43,175 nt of DNA from Ruminococcus sp. (GCA_017416065.1 JAFQDM010000009.1:1-43175), one strand, 5' to 3'; positions 25,168-32,303 are shown, numbered from the stretch's first letter. The notes: generated from the letters alone by a model not told the origin. Numbers and translations are program-made.

Positions 25168-25219
25168 ATAATACACAAAAAATTGTGGTTTGTCAATAGA
25201 TAAACCACAATATATTGTG
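25168..25219 (-). promoter_or_regulatory. nrdD promoter with two NrdR boxes
   Basis: On the - strand TTGACA (25191-25196) and TATTAT (25168-25173) are 17 bp apart. One NrdR-like palindrome, CACAATTTTTTGTG (25174-25187), fills the spacer; the second, CACAATATATTGTG (25206-25219), lies just upstream of the -35. Their centres are 32 bp apart, three helical turns, as in known NrdR operator pairs. NrdR represses ribonucleotide reductase genes when dATP is plentiful. Confidence 0.85.
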
Positions 25220-25265
25220 ACAATGTTGTTATCTTTATTTGCTGATTTCGAATTAAAAACACAGA

Positions 25266-25300
25266 AAAAAAGCCCCAAACTCAGTGCCCATCGGGCTTTG
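25266..25300 (-). terminator. Terminator upstream of the nrdD promoter
   Basis: AAAGCCC (25269-25275) pairs with GGGCTTT (25293-25299); on the - strand the stem is followed by a run of T (complement of the A run 25264-25271). It would stop transcripts arriving from the nrdG side before the nrdD promoter. Confidence 0.65.
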
Positions 25301-25320
25301 ACCCAATATTACAAAACCAC

Positions 25321-25378
25321 CACAATATTTAGTGGTGAAAACCTCCCACACCAATATATTGTGGTATATATTGTGGTG
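25321..25378. promoter_or_regulatory. Second cluster of NrdR-box-like palindromes
   Basis: CACAATATTTAGTG (25321-25334), ACCAATATATTGTG (25350-25363) and TGGTATATATTGTG (25362-25375) closely resemble the sites at the nrdD promoter, but are spaced 29 and 12 bp apart and lie ~200-250 bp upstream of nrdD with no recognisable gene attached. Confidence 0.5.
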
Positions 25379-25479
25379 AAACACAAGAAACGGTTCAGCA
25401 CGCTGAAATCATAAAGCAGCCGGCATCAAAAGAGCTAATAAAGTATTCAATTAAACGATATCTTTTCCCCTTATAAGGC

Positions 25480-25510
25480 TTGTCGACAAATTGTCGACAA
25501 AATGTCGACC
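25480..25510. repeat. Three phased 11-bp repeats containing GTCGAC
   Basis: TTGTCGACAAA at 25480-25490 and 25491-25501, then ATGTCGACC at 25502-25510. GTCGAC recurs exactly every 11 bp, and each unit is a palindrome (TTGTCGACAA). An extremely AT-rich stretch (25511-25600) follows. Confidence 0.85.
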
Positions 25511-25593
25511 TAATATAATATAAATCAATATAACCTAATTCAATATAAAATAAATAAAGAAAAATAAATATAAAACAAATGAAGTGAATAAAA

Positions 25594-25662
25594 GCATTTT
25601 TTCATAACAAAAAATGCCGCTATGTTGAAAACTCTGTGGAAAACTTTTCAGCTCATAACGGC
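25594..25662 (-). terminator. Hairpins probably terminating the old nrdG transcript
   Basis: Reading the - strand: GCCGTTATG (25654-25662) pairs with CATAGCGGC (25616-25624), then ATTTTTTG; the second hairpin GCATTTTTT/AAAAAATGC (25594-25617) follows. This is a plausible terminator downstream of the nrdG tail fragment. The loop contains TTTTCCACA, matching a DnaA-box consensus, probably by chance. Confidence 0.5.
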
Positions 25663-25736
25663 AAACAATACGCAGACGGTATTGGGTATTATGTTTTTAT
25701 ATTGCAGACAGTAAATTGCATTTGTATATGTATACA

Positions 25737-25854
25737 GAATTACTTTACACCTCGAAGCTGGGTGCAGGGGAGGACTCTTTTGATCTCTTTGTGCATAGCC
25801 TTAAGTTCTGAGTCTGAGTAGCCTGTGGTGGTGCTGTCTATAAGGTTGCCTGAG
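25737..25854 (-). pseudogene. Duplicated 3' fragment of nrdG
   Basis: These 118 bp match 26481-26598 at 116 of 118 positions, the only change being two adjacent bases that turn an Ala codon into Ser with a silent Asp change. The fragment corresponds to the last ~37 codons and stop of nrdG, in the same orientation, with no start codon. Together with the intact copy it forms direct repeats bracketing the 176-aa gene and the small hairpin element at 25864-25916. Confidence 0.9.
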
Positions 25855-25863
25855 GTTGTAAGA

Positions 25864-25916
25864 GCCTCCCTTGTGTAAAGGGAGGAAAGAACGGCAAAGC
25901 CGTTCAGGAGGGATTG
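25864..25916. mobile_element. Small palindromic repeat (MITE-like) element
   Basis: Two adjacent hairpins: CCTCCCTT-gtgta-AAGGGAGG (25865-25885) and AACGGC-aaa-GCCGTT (25890-25904), then AGGAGGGATTG. This CCTCCCTT...GGGAGG / ...GGAGGGATTG layout is familiar to me from dispersed non-coding repeats of gut Clostridia; no second copy lies in this window. It abuts the stop of the 176-aa gene. Confidence 0.6.
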
Positions 25917-25926
25917 ACCTTATAAA

Positions 25927-26457
25927 CTATTTGGTAATGTATTTTTTGTAGTCACGAGTAAGCATTAGGACTTGAGTTTTTGGAAGAACTGAAATCAGGT
26001 AATCATAAAGTTCCTTGCTGAATTTGACCTTAATTCGTGTATTTGACGGCTTCCATAGGTTTATCTTTGAACGATATTTTTCAGCAAATGGCTCGTATGA
26101 TAAATAAATGAAATGTACTTTAGTTCCAACGTGAGAATTTAAAATTCCGTGGGTATAGTATCCAATACCGCAACCGCAAAGTTTTGAATATTGAATGCTA
26201 TATGGCTTTGACAAAAATGATTTAATGGTAACTTCACTGCTTTTGAAATATCCCCATGAGTAAAGTTGAATGGAAACCATCTTTAGATACAATATTAAAA
26301 CAACAGTACACAGAATACAACCAATAAACAATAAAACAGTTGCTGGGCTTATCTCTGCCCAAAGAGCACTTATCCCAAAAATCAGAGGAAAGCAAAGCAG
26401 TAAAGGCAGAACAATTGCCGCAAAGGCAGTAAATGATGAGCCAAGATATTTTTTCAT
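25927..26457 (-). CDS. Membrane protein of unknown function inside the nrdG-tail cassette, 176 aa
   Basis: Two membrane helices (~10-32 and ~39-60: FAAIVLPLLLCFPLIFGISA and TVLLFIGCILCTVVLILYL) are followed by a cytoplasmic or external domain of ~115 residues with alternating strands (IKSFLSKPYSIQYSKLCGCG, RIKVKFSKELYDYLISVLP). The layout recalls small proteins with a PH-like domain after two helices, but I cannot assign a family. The start at 26457 follows AAAGGAACTG, 26 bp after the nrdG stop. The coding sequence is more AT-rich than the neighbouring nrd genes and is bracketed by copies of the nrdG 3' end, so it looks acquired. Confidence 0.75.
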   Translation of the reverse strand: MKKYLGSSFTAFAAIVLPLLLCFPLIFGISALWAEISPATVLLFIGCILCTVVLILYLKMVSIQLYSWGYFKSSEVTIKSFLSKPYSIQYSKLCGCGIGYYTHGILNSHVGTKVHFIYLSYEPFAEKYRSKINLWKPSNTRIKVKFSKELYDYLISVLPKTQVLMLTRDYKKYITK

Positions 26458-26480
26458 AATTTGCAGTTCCTTTATAAAGT

Positions 26481-26598
26481 GAATTACTTTACACCTCGAA
26501 GCTGGGTGCAGGGGAGGACTCTTTTGATCTCTTTGTGCATAGCCTTAAGTTCTGCATCTGAGTAGCCTGTGGTGGTGCTGTCTATAAGGTTGCCTGAG
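26481..26598. repeat. Intact partner of the 118-bp nrdG-tail direct repeat
   Basis: This is the 3' end of functional nrdG, matching 25737-25854 at 116 of 118 bp. The repeat starts three bases beyond the nrdG stop, so the two copies flank one 626-bp unit (25855-26480). Confidence 0.9.
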
Positions 26599-27176
26599 TC
26601 CACAAACTGCTGGAGAAAGTATGCGTCACAGCCCGAGAGCCATTTTGTTATGTCCATCAGGTCCTCCAAGGTGTGGAAATCCTTTGTTACCGTGGTGCGG
26701 AATTCGTAGGGCACAGTGCCGCTTTTAAGAAATTCCACACTCTTTGTAACGGTAGACAGGTCAAAAAGCTGTTTGCCCACGGTCTGAGCATACTTTTTCT
26801 GCGAATTCTTGATGTCCATTGCCACGTAGTCCACAAGCCCCTTTTTGCAAAGATCACGGAGCTTTTCGGGAAAACTTCCGTTTGTGTCCAGCTTTACAAG
26901 GTAGCCCATATCCTTGATCTTGCGCATAAAGTCCTCAATATCTGCCTGCAGTAAGGGTTCGCCGCCGGTGATGCACACTCCCTCCAGAATTCCCTGACGG
27001 GATTTGAGAAACTTAAGAACTTCTTCCTCGCTGATGTTTACCTGCTGTTCCTGTGTTACAAGTCCTGCATTGTGGCAGAAGGGACAACGGAAGTTGCATC
27101 CGTGGGTAAAGATGGTGCAGGCCATCTTCTGGGGAAAATCCAGCAGGGTCAGCTTTTGTATTGCTTCTATTTTCAT
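26484..27176 (-). CDS. nrdG: Anaerobic ribonucleotide reductase activating enzyme (radical SAM), 230 aa
   Basis: A radical SAM activase that makes the glycyl radical on NrdD. The cluster motif CNFRCPFC (C-x3-C-x2-C, ~27-34) binds the 4Fe-4S cluster; GVCITGGEPLLQ (~66-77) is the GGE SAM contact. At 230 aa it is the longer NrdG2/PflA-like form, and the opening KLTLLDFPQKMACTIFTHG is typical of that group. AAGGAG precedes ATG 27176. It lies 24 bp after a phosphopantetheinyl transferase gene on the same strand, apparently co-transcribed, and is separated from nrdD by the cassette and spacer described here. The NrdR pair controls nrdD directly; nrdG control is unclear. Confidence 0.93.
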   Translation of the reverse strand: MKIEAIQKLTLLDFPQKMACTIFTHGCNFRCPFCHNAGLVTQEQQVNISEEEVLKFLKSRQGILEGVCITGGEPLLQADIEDFMRKIKDMGYLVKLDTNGSFPEKLRDLCKKGLVDYVAMDIKNSQKKYAQTVGKQLFDLSTVTKSVEFLKSGTVPYEFRTTVTKDFHTLEDLMDITKWLSGCDAYFLQQFVDSGNLIDSTTTGYSDAELKAMHKEIKRVLPCTQLRGVK

Positions 27177-27200
27177 TGGTATTTCTCCTTGCTTGACGTA

Positions 27201-27839
27201 TTATTGCTCTGATGCTTCAGATACTATTGATAATATATATTCTGCTGTGACGAAATTTAAAAGCTTAAGATCAGGTGCAAGGCGGGTCTTGAGCCTGCCG
27301 TCTTCTGCAGTGGAAAAGCTTGTGAGCTCCGTGCCGAGACCCTTGCCCGTGTACTTTATGTACGCTTCCTTGGCGGTCCACACCTGCAGAAACCTGAGGG
27401 ATTCCTCTTCGCTGAGATGCTCGCTTGCAGAGGGCGGCTCTTTGCTGCCTGTAACAAAGCAAAGCTCCTCCTGTGTGCATACTCTGCGCAGAAGGCGGTT
27501 GTGCACAAGGCGCACAGCCTCAACGTCAATGCCTATGGGGCTTGAATCCACCGCACAGGCAATGAAGCTTTTGCTGTGGCTTATGTTAAAGTGTACCTCT
27601 CTGCCTGCAAGGTAGGGCTTGCCGTTTTCTTCCCTTGTAAATCTGGGGGAGGCTATGCCTGCGGCTTCTCTCAGCATTTCTCTCAGCATCATATCTGAGA
27701 ACACGCAGAGCCGCTTATCCTCGTCAAAGCGGAGCTTGTCTGCCTTTTGGCGGCGGTCGGAGCTCATAGCATTGTAAGCCTGCTCAAAGAGCTCAGGGGA
27801 GTATTTCGCTTGGGTTATATCCTCGACCTTGTATATCAT
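27201..27839 (-). CDS. 4'-phosphopantetheinyl transferase, Sfp type, 212 aa
   Basis: Transfers phosphopantetheine from CoA to carrier proteins. Motifs: FNISHSK (~83-89), SPIGIDVEAVR (~98-108, metal-binding Asp and Glu), and WTAKEAYIKYTGKGL (~149-163, with the catalytic Glu/Lys). A helical N-terminal half with RRQKADKLRF matches the Sfp type (~220 aa) rather than the short AcpS type. No NRPS/PKS genes lie in the window, so the target may be fatty-acid ACP or a carrier elsewhere. AAAGGAAG precedes ATG 27839. It precedes nrdG by 24 bp, but the two functions look unrelated. Confidence 0.93.
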   Translation of the reverse strand: MIYKVEDITQAKYSPELFEQAYNAMSSDRRQKADKLRFDEDKRLCVFSDMMLREMLREAAGIASPRFTREENGKPYLAGREVHFNISHSKSFIACAVDSSPIGIDVEAVRLVHNRLLRRVCTQEELCFVTGSKEPPSASEHLSEEESLRFLQVWTAKEAYIKYTGKGLGTELTSFSTAEDGRLKTRLAPDLKLLNFVTAEYILSIVSEASEQ

Positions 27840-27972
27840 TGCGCACTTCCTTTGGCTTGGGACTGCATAAGCTGTGCCCCGTTTATGATTGAATTATAGT
27901 TTATTCTTTTGATTTTTTCAATAATTTAAGGGAATTAAGGATGATTTGCCTTTATTTTACAAAGTTTCAGAG

Positions 27973-28007
27973 AAGAAGTTGACAAATCAACTTCTTGAGG
28001 CTATACT
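27973..28007 (+). promoter_or_regulatory. marR-type gene promoter with embedded palindromic operator
   Basis: TTGACA (27979-27984) and TATACT (28002-28007) are 17 bp apart. The perfect inverted repeat AAGAAGTTG-acaaat-CAACTTCTT (27973-27996) overlaps the -35 and half the spacer, so a bound dimer would block RNA polymerase. This suggests autorepression by the MarR-type regulator that begins at 28063. Confidence 0.8.
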
Positions 28008-28062
28008 AAATTAAGCACAGAACCCCGTGCGTTAATTTTTTAAGAAAACAGGAGGATGGAAT

Positions 28063-28512
28063 ATGGTACAGAGATACGGCAGGTTTTCTGCGGCTGTTTC
28101 TAAAATAAGCTACTGTATTCAGAAGATAGAATCAGAGGTAATGGCAAAGCAAGGGCTTGCAGGCTCGTGTGCACAGTATCTTGCTGCTTTGGGTCTGAGC
28201 GAAGAGGGAATGACGGTGTCTGCCCTTGGTAAGTCTTGTATGAAGGACAAGGCGGCGGTGTCCCGAGCTGTGGCTAAATTGGAAGAAAAAGGACTTGTAC
28301 AACGCAATTGCACAGGCAATAATATATACCGTGCTCCCATTGTACTTACGGAAAAGGGCAGGGAGGTCTCCCGCTATGTGGCAGAGCGTGCATCTGAAGT
28401 GGTTGAGATCGCAGGGCTTGGAGAAGCGGACAGAGAGAGTTTCTATATTGCTCTGAACACCATTGCAGAAAACCTCAGCAAAATGAGTGAGGGTGGCTTG
28501 CCTGAGCAATAA
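28063..28512 (+). CDS. MarR-family transcriptional regulator, 149 aa
   Basis: A winged helix-turn-helix of the MarR type in residues ~35-105: LSEEGMTVSALGKSCMKDKAAVSRAVAKLEEKGLVQR (HTH with recognition helix), followed by the wing and VLTEKGREVSRYVAERASEVV, the usual helix after it. N- and C-terminal helices would form the dimer. GGAGG precedes ATG 28063. The palindrome over its promoter points to autorepression. It lies 25 bp before a DegV-family gene, possibly co-transcribed. The ligand is unknown. Confidence 0.9.
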   Translation: MVQRYGRFSAAVSKISYCIQKIESEVMAKQGLAGSCAQYLAALGLSEEGMTVSALGKSCMKDKAAVSRAVAKLEEKGLVQRNCTGNNIYRAPIVLTEKGREVSRYVAERASEVVEIAGLGEADRESFYIALNTIAENLSKMSEGGLPEQ

Positions 28513-28537
28513 GCTCAGCTTATGAAAGGTGAAGGAT

Positions 28538-29389
28538 ATGGCAACTAATAATATCAGGATAATAGTGGATTCTGCGGCAGATATTCCTGCAAACGTGGCA
28601 GAACAGCTTGTTATACTGCCCATGACCCTAAGGTTTGGAGATACGGAATATTCAGACGGAGTCAATATTACAAAAAAAGAATTTTACGAAAAGCTTATAG
28701 AGAGCGACAGCCTTCCCACCACAAGCCAGATCATGCCTTTGGCCTTTGAGGAGGCATACAGAGAGGCTCTCTCGGATGGTTGTGACGTGGTGGTTATCAC
28801 GGTTTCCTCCAAGCTTTCGGGCACTTATCAGAGTGCCTGCATTGCAAGGGATGAGGTCGGCGGCAACATTTATGTTGTAGACAGCCTTTCTGCGGCCATC
28901 GGCGAGGGAATCCTTGCAGAGTACGCACTCAGACTGGTCCGCGAGGGCAAATCTGCTGCAGATATTGCCGCAGAGCTTGCAAAAAAGACAGAAGATATCC
29001 GCGTTATTGCAATGCTTAACACCCTTGAGTATCTGAAAAAAGGAGGCAGGATCTCAAAGACAGTTGCCTTTGCAGGGGAGATGCTCTCTATAAAGCCCGT
29101 TGTGCACATTGCGGATGGAGAGGTTAAGCTCCTTGGCAAAGCAAGAGGCTCAAAGCAGGCAAACAATCTGCTGGTTAAAGAGATAGAAGCCGCAGGCGGA
29201 GTTGATTTTTCAATGCCTGTGCTCCTTGGATTCACGGGGATTGAGGATTCCTTGCTCAAAAAATACGTAGAGGACAGCACGTCCCTTTGGCAGGGTCACG
29301 CAGAGTCCCTCAAGGCTGAGCGCATCGGCGGAATAATCGGCACTCACGTGGGACCCGGCGCGGTTGCCGTGGCATTTTTTAAGAATTAA
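28538..29389 (+). CDS. DegV-family fatty-acid-binding protein, 283 aa
   Basis: Full-length DegV fold: IIVDSAADIP at the N-terminus, LPMTLRFGDTEYSDGVNIT, SLPTTSQIMPLAFEEAY (the TSQ motif that binds the carboxylate head group), VVVITVSSKLSGTYQSA (Ser of the lipid site), YVVDSLSAAIGEG and KPVVHIADGEVKLLGKARG. DegV/FakB proteins bind fatty acids and present them to the kinase FakA; no FakA is visible here, so a FakB role is only a possibility. The start at 28538 follows AAAGGTGAAGG; the GTG at 28529 lies within that site. A strong terminator follows. Confidence 0.93.
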   Translation: MATNNIRIIVDSAADIPANVAEQLVILPMTLRFGDTEYSDGVNITKKEFYEKLIESDSLPTTSQIMPLAFEEAYREALSDGCDVVVITVSSKLSGTYQSACIARDEVGGNIYVVDSLSAAIGEGILAEYALRLVREGKSAADIAAELAKKTEDIRVIAMLNTLEYLKKGGRISKTVAFAGEMLSIKPVVHIADGEVKLLGKARGSKQANNLLVKEIEAAGGVDFSMPVLLGFTGIEDSLLKKYVEDSTSLWQGHAESLKAERIGGIIGTHVGPGAVAVAFFKN

Positions 29390-29408
29390 ATAATTTTTAT
29401 AACATAAC

Positions 29409-29456
29409 TGCCCGAAAAGAGCAAATCATAAACTCTTTTTTGGGCATATTTTTTGC
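29409..29456 (+). terminator. Terminator after the DegV gene
   Basis: TGCCCGAAAAGAG (29409-29421) pairs with CTCTTTTTTGGGCA (29433-29446) through a long stem with one bulge/mismatch, followed by TATTTTTTG. Confidence 0.8.
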
Positions 29457-29595
29457 AAAAAATGCAGGAAAAGCTCTAAATATATTGATAAAAAGGTTTA
29501 CAAACCACAATATGTATGATACAATGCTATTATTAATAGTGCGTTTTTATGTTTGAGAAGGCTTGGTTCAAGCCTTAATTTGAGGAGGGGTATCT

Positions 29596-30012
29596 GTGAG
29601 TTTGTCCCGTTCAAAGATTGAGGGCTATATGCTGCCCACCATAAAAAGAAAATACTACGATAAGGAGCAGGTGGATGCTTTTCTGCAGGAGATCGCCTCT
29701 GACGCTGACGATACACTCTGCGAGCTCTCAGAGAAAAGAGAGAGGATCCGCGAGCTTGAAAAAAGAGAAGAATCCATTGCTCAGGCATTGGTCATAGTTA
29801 AGCAGCTCTCTGAGCAGATCATCTCCAAAGCAAAGGCAGAGGCGGAAAAGTCGATTATGGAGACTACCGCAAAGCAGATGGAGATCGAGGAAGAGATCTC
29901 CCGCCTTGAGGCTGTGCGCGACAAAATGCGCTCAGACCTGGAGGAAAACATAAAAACTCTTATGAACAAGTTTCTGCAGGATGTAAAGGATGCAGGTACA
30001 TCTGCCGAATGA
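29596..30012 (+). CDS. DivIVA-domain coiled-coil protein, 138 aa
   Basis: The N-terminus SRSKIEGYMLPTIKRKYYDKEQVDAFLQEIASD matches the DivIVA pattern: a short turn after an I-x-x-K-x-F/Y-type start, then Y-x-x-x-x-V-D-x-F-L. Residues ~40-135 are a continuous charged helix expected to form a coiled coil. DivIVA/GpsB proteins localise to curved membrane at poles and septa and organise division or wall growth. At 138 aa it is a short member. GTG start at 29596, preceded by GAGGAGGGG. It is flanked by its own terminators, so probably monocistronic. Confidence 0.85.
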   Translation: MSLSRSKIEGYMLPTIKRKYYDKEQVDAFLQEIASDADDTLCELSEKRERIRELEKREESIAQALVIVKQLSEQIISKAKAEAEKSIMETTAKQMEIEEEISRLEAVRDKMRSDLEENIKTLMNKFLQDVKDAGTSAE

Positions 30013-30031
30013 TTTTTGAATACAAGGTCTT

Positions 30032-30066
30032 AAGCTGTCCGTTATTTTACGGGCAGCTTTTTTATC
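30032..30066 (+). terminator. Terminator after the DivIVA-like gene
   Basis: Perfect 11-bp stem AAGCTGTCCGT (30032-30042) with one mismatch against ACGGGCAGCTT (30049-30059), then TTTTTTAT. Confidence 0.8.
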
Positions 30067-30150
30067 TTTGATTTTGTAGAAGCACAGGATTTCTATAAAT
30101 TTCATTCCATATAAAACGATTTTTCGCAGAGAATAAATACGGGTGAGAAA

Positions 30151-30336
30151 ATGAAAAAGGAGAATAGAGAAGAAAAGGTTCCTGCGAGTATGTTTATGAT
30201 GCTTGCAGAGGACGCAAAGGCCGTCAATCTGTACGCGGCACTGGGCACCATGGGTCAGCAGCTTCTTTTGGAAAGGTTTGCAAAAGCAGACTCTTTGGAG
30301 GACAAACGCCGACTCATTGAGGAGCTTACAAGGTAA
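30151..30336 (+). CDS. Small orphan protein, 61 aa
   Basis: A short charged N-terminus (MKKENREEKVPASM) is followed by two amphipathic helices (MFMMLAEDAKAVNLYAALG and QQLLLERFAKADSLEDKRRL). There is no membrane segment or known domain. It is supported as a real gene by a terminator right after the stop (30342-30377), a terminator upstream, and a GGTGAG site before the ATG, though that site is weak. I do not recognise homologues; an adaptor or regulatory peptide is possible. Confidence 0.6.
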   Translation: MKKENREEKVPASMFMMLAEDAKAVNLYAALGTMGQQLLLERFAKADSLEDKRRLIEELTR

Positions 30337-30341
30337 AAGAG

Positions 30342-30381
30342 AAACGGTCCGTCTCCATTTTGTGAGACAGACCGTTTTTAT
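30342..30381 (+). terminator. Terminator after the 61-aa gene
   Basis: AAACGGTCCGTCTC (30342-30355) pairs with GAGACAGACCGTTT (30364-30377) with one mismatch, followed by TTATATA. The distance to the convergent beta-helix gene is short. Confidence 0.75.
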
Positions 30382-30409
30382 ATACAGTGCATAGAAAGGG
30401 AGCTGCTGG

Positions 30410-32275
30410 TTACCATCTTCCGCCGGGGGAGTGCATATGATTATCTCCCATACCTCCGTGCATTCCGCCCATACCCCCAAAGGAAGAGCCATAGGAGGTA
30501 ACTATGCTGTCCTGAGTGACTTCAATCAGCTTTTCTCCTGCTGTGTAGCTGCCGTCAGAGTACAGTCCGTCTGTGCTTTTGCCTGAATGAGCACCACCTG
30601 TTCTGACAATATAGGTCTCGCCAAGCTTTAGATCCGGTGTGCTTACAAGCAGATAGCTACTATTGATTGCAGGGGAGAAGGTGAGGGAGAATTGGGAGTT
30701 GACTGCGGAAATGTTGCTCAGAGAGCCACTGCTGAGAGTGGTGCCTAAGTTAAGGCTTAATATACATTGCTCAGAAGCGTTTGATAAGGATTCCATCATC
30801 TGAGCGTTTCCGCAGGCAATAAGAGTGCCGCCGTTCACCTTGCATTCGGTTTGCCAATCAAGAGGAGCATTTCCGCCGCTTTCGGAACCGTTCACAATGA
30901 TCGTACCGTTACTTACTGTTATATCTCCGTTTGAGTCAAGGCCGTCGCCCATGGCAAGCACATATACATAACCTCCGCTGATATTCACAGCATAGTCAGA
31001 CGAGTCGGAGAACGAGTCGGGACCAAAGCCGCCGTAGCCACTGTCGCCGCCTCCTGCAGAGTTAATGCCGTCATCGTAAGCATTGATGCGGATCTCTCCG
31101 CCCTCTATGTTTATGCTTGTGCCCTCAAGTCCTTCGTAGGATGTTGCAACCTCAATACTGCCTTCGGAGATGGAGAGGACGTCGTCTGCATGAATGCCGT
31201 CGTCTCCGCTCGAAAGACAGAAATCACCTGCTGAAATGTTTATTTCTCCGTTGCTGTGCAGAGAATCGTCCTCACTGTCAATATTAAATTTGCCTCCGGA
31301 GATGTTCACTGCTCCCTGAGCCTTGATGCCCTTCATGCTTACGGAATCGGACTCTGAGTCAGAGTAGAAGCTCTGATTTGGAGGCATCATCTGTGTGCTG
31401 TAAGCATAATCTGCATTTTCTGCGCCACCTCCTGTGGTAAGGTTAAAGCTTCCTGCAGTAATTGTCAGAGCGTTTTCGGATTGTATTGCATCTTTTTCGG
31501 ATTTTACGGTAATGCTTCCACCGTGGATCTCTATATTCCCCAGGGCGGGGTCTTCAGAATTAGTCGTTTGGATTCCGTCGCCGTTGCAGGTAATGTTCAG
31601 AATACCCGCGTTTATTATCAGGCCGTCTTTGGCCTTGATGCCTGTGTCAACAGAGTTGATGTTTATGGTTGCCGACCGAATGGTGAGAGTATCCTTTGTG
31701 TGCAGAGCGTTGTTGTAATTGGAGCTGATGCTCAGTGTTCCGCCACCTCCTATGATCAGATCGTTTTTGCAGAATAGAGTGGCATCAGGATCCTCACTAA
31801 AAGAGCTTGAGTAGGCAGAGCCGTCTGTGAGTGAGTTATCGCTTCCCGTGCGCAGTATAAGGTAGGTGTTTTTTGCATCTGAGATGCACAAGGGGGAGGA
31901 GTCCTCGCAGGTGATGTGAGCATTGTCAAGCACCAGCCACACATCCTGCTTGTCGGCATTTATGTTGAGCTGACCCTGCAGAGTTCCTTTAACGATGTAA
32001 GTACCGCCCTTTAGTATGGAGTAGTCGTTGCCGTTTTTGTTTACACCGGATTCGGGAATGGTGCCCTTGTCAAAATCAATTGTCAGAGCACTGCTGAGAT
32101 TTACCTGATTTTCGAGCTCATCCTCTGAAGTGGCAATGGGGTCTGTGGAGGGGTCGGTGGTGAATTGTACCGTACCGTCGGTTTTGCTGTTTGCGCAGCC
32201 GAAGGGTGAAAAGAAAAGTGTAAGGCAAAGCAGCAAGCAAAGATTTTTTAGTTTTGAAATTTTGAAATTTTTCAT
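30410..32275 (-). CDS. Beta-helix carbohydrate-binding-domain lipoprotein (DUF4353-like), 621 aa
   Basis: Lipoprotein signal (hydrophobic stretch KNLCLLLCLTLFFSPFGC, Cys ~27), then a ~500-residue right-handed beta-helix of repeated turns: GGGTLSISSNYNNALHTKD, GSITVKSEKDAIQSE, GKFNIDSEDDSLHSNG, GDFCLSSGDDGIHADD, GEIRINAYDDGINSAGG. The D-G-I/L-H/N loops mark the carbohydrate-binding DUF4353 family. The C-terminus is Gly/Met/His-rich (GGMGGMHGGMGDNHMHSPGG), which could bind metal. It is exported and membrane-anchored. Start ATG 32275 follows GGAGAAAAG; the TTG at 32290 is less suitable. It is the last gene of a three-gene (-) cluster with VTC and DUF4956 genes. Confidence 0.88.
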   Translation of the reverse strand: MKNFKISKLKNLCLLLCLTLFFSPFGCANSKTDGTVQFTTDPSTDPIATSEDELENQVNLSSALTIDFDKGTIPESGVNKNGNDYSILKGGTYIVKGTLQGQLNINADKQDVWLVLDNAHITCEDSSPLCISDAKNTYLILRTGSDNSLTDGSAYSSSFSEDPDATLFCKNDLIIGGGGTLSISSNYNNALHTKDTLTIRSATININSVDTGIKAKDGLIINAGILNITCNGDGIQTTNSEDPALGNIEIHGGSITVKSEKDAIQSENALTITAGSFNLTTGGGAENADYAYSTQMMPPNQSFYSDSESDSVSMKGIKAQGAVNISGGKFNIDSEDDSLHSNGEINISAGDFCLSSGDDGIHADDVLSISEGSIEVATSYEGLEGTSINIEGGEIRINAYDDGINSAGGGDSGYGGFGPDSFSDSSDYAVNISGGYVYVLAMGDGLDSNGDITVSNGTIIVNGSESGGNAPLDWQTECKVNGGTLIACGNAQMMESLSNASEQCILSLNLGTTLSSGSLSNISAVNSQFSLTFSPAINSSYLLVSTPDLKLGETYIVRTGGAHSGKSTDGLYSDGSYTAGEKLIEVTQDSIVTSYGSSFGGMGGMHGGMGDNHMHSPGGRW

Positions 32276-32303
32276 AAATCTTTTCTCCAAAGTTTTTGTG
32301 GGG

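Noticed and set aside
25190-25414. 74-codon frame over the NrdR-box region
   Set aside because: It runs through the operators and a terminator and its peptide has no family features.
25629-25652. DnaA-box-like TTTTCCACA hinting at a chromosomal origin
   Set aside because: Only one box is present, in the loop of a terminator-like hairpin, with no dnaA, dnaN or box cluster nearby.
29498-29788. 96-codon - strand frame upstream of and across the DivIVA-like gene start
   Set aside because: It is antisense to the DivIVA start and its ribosome binding site, with no family signal.
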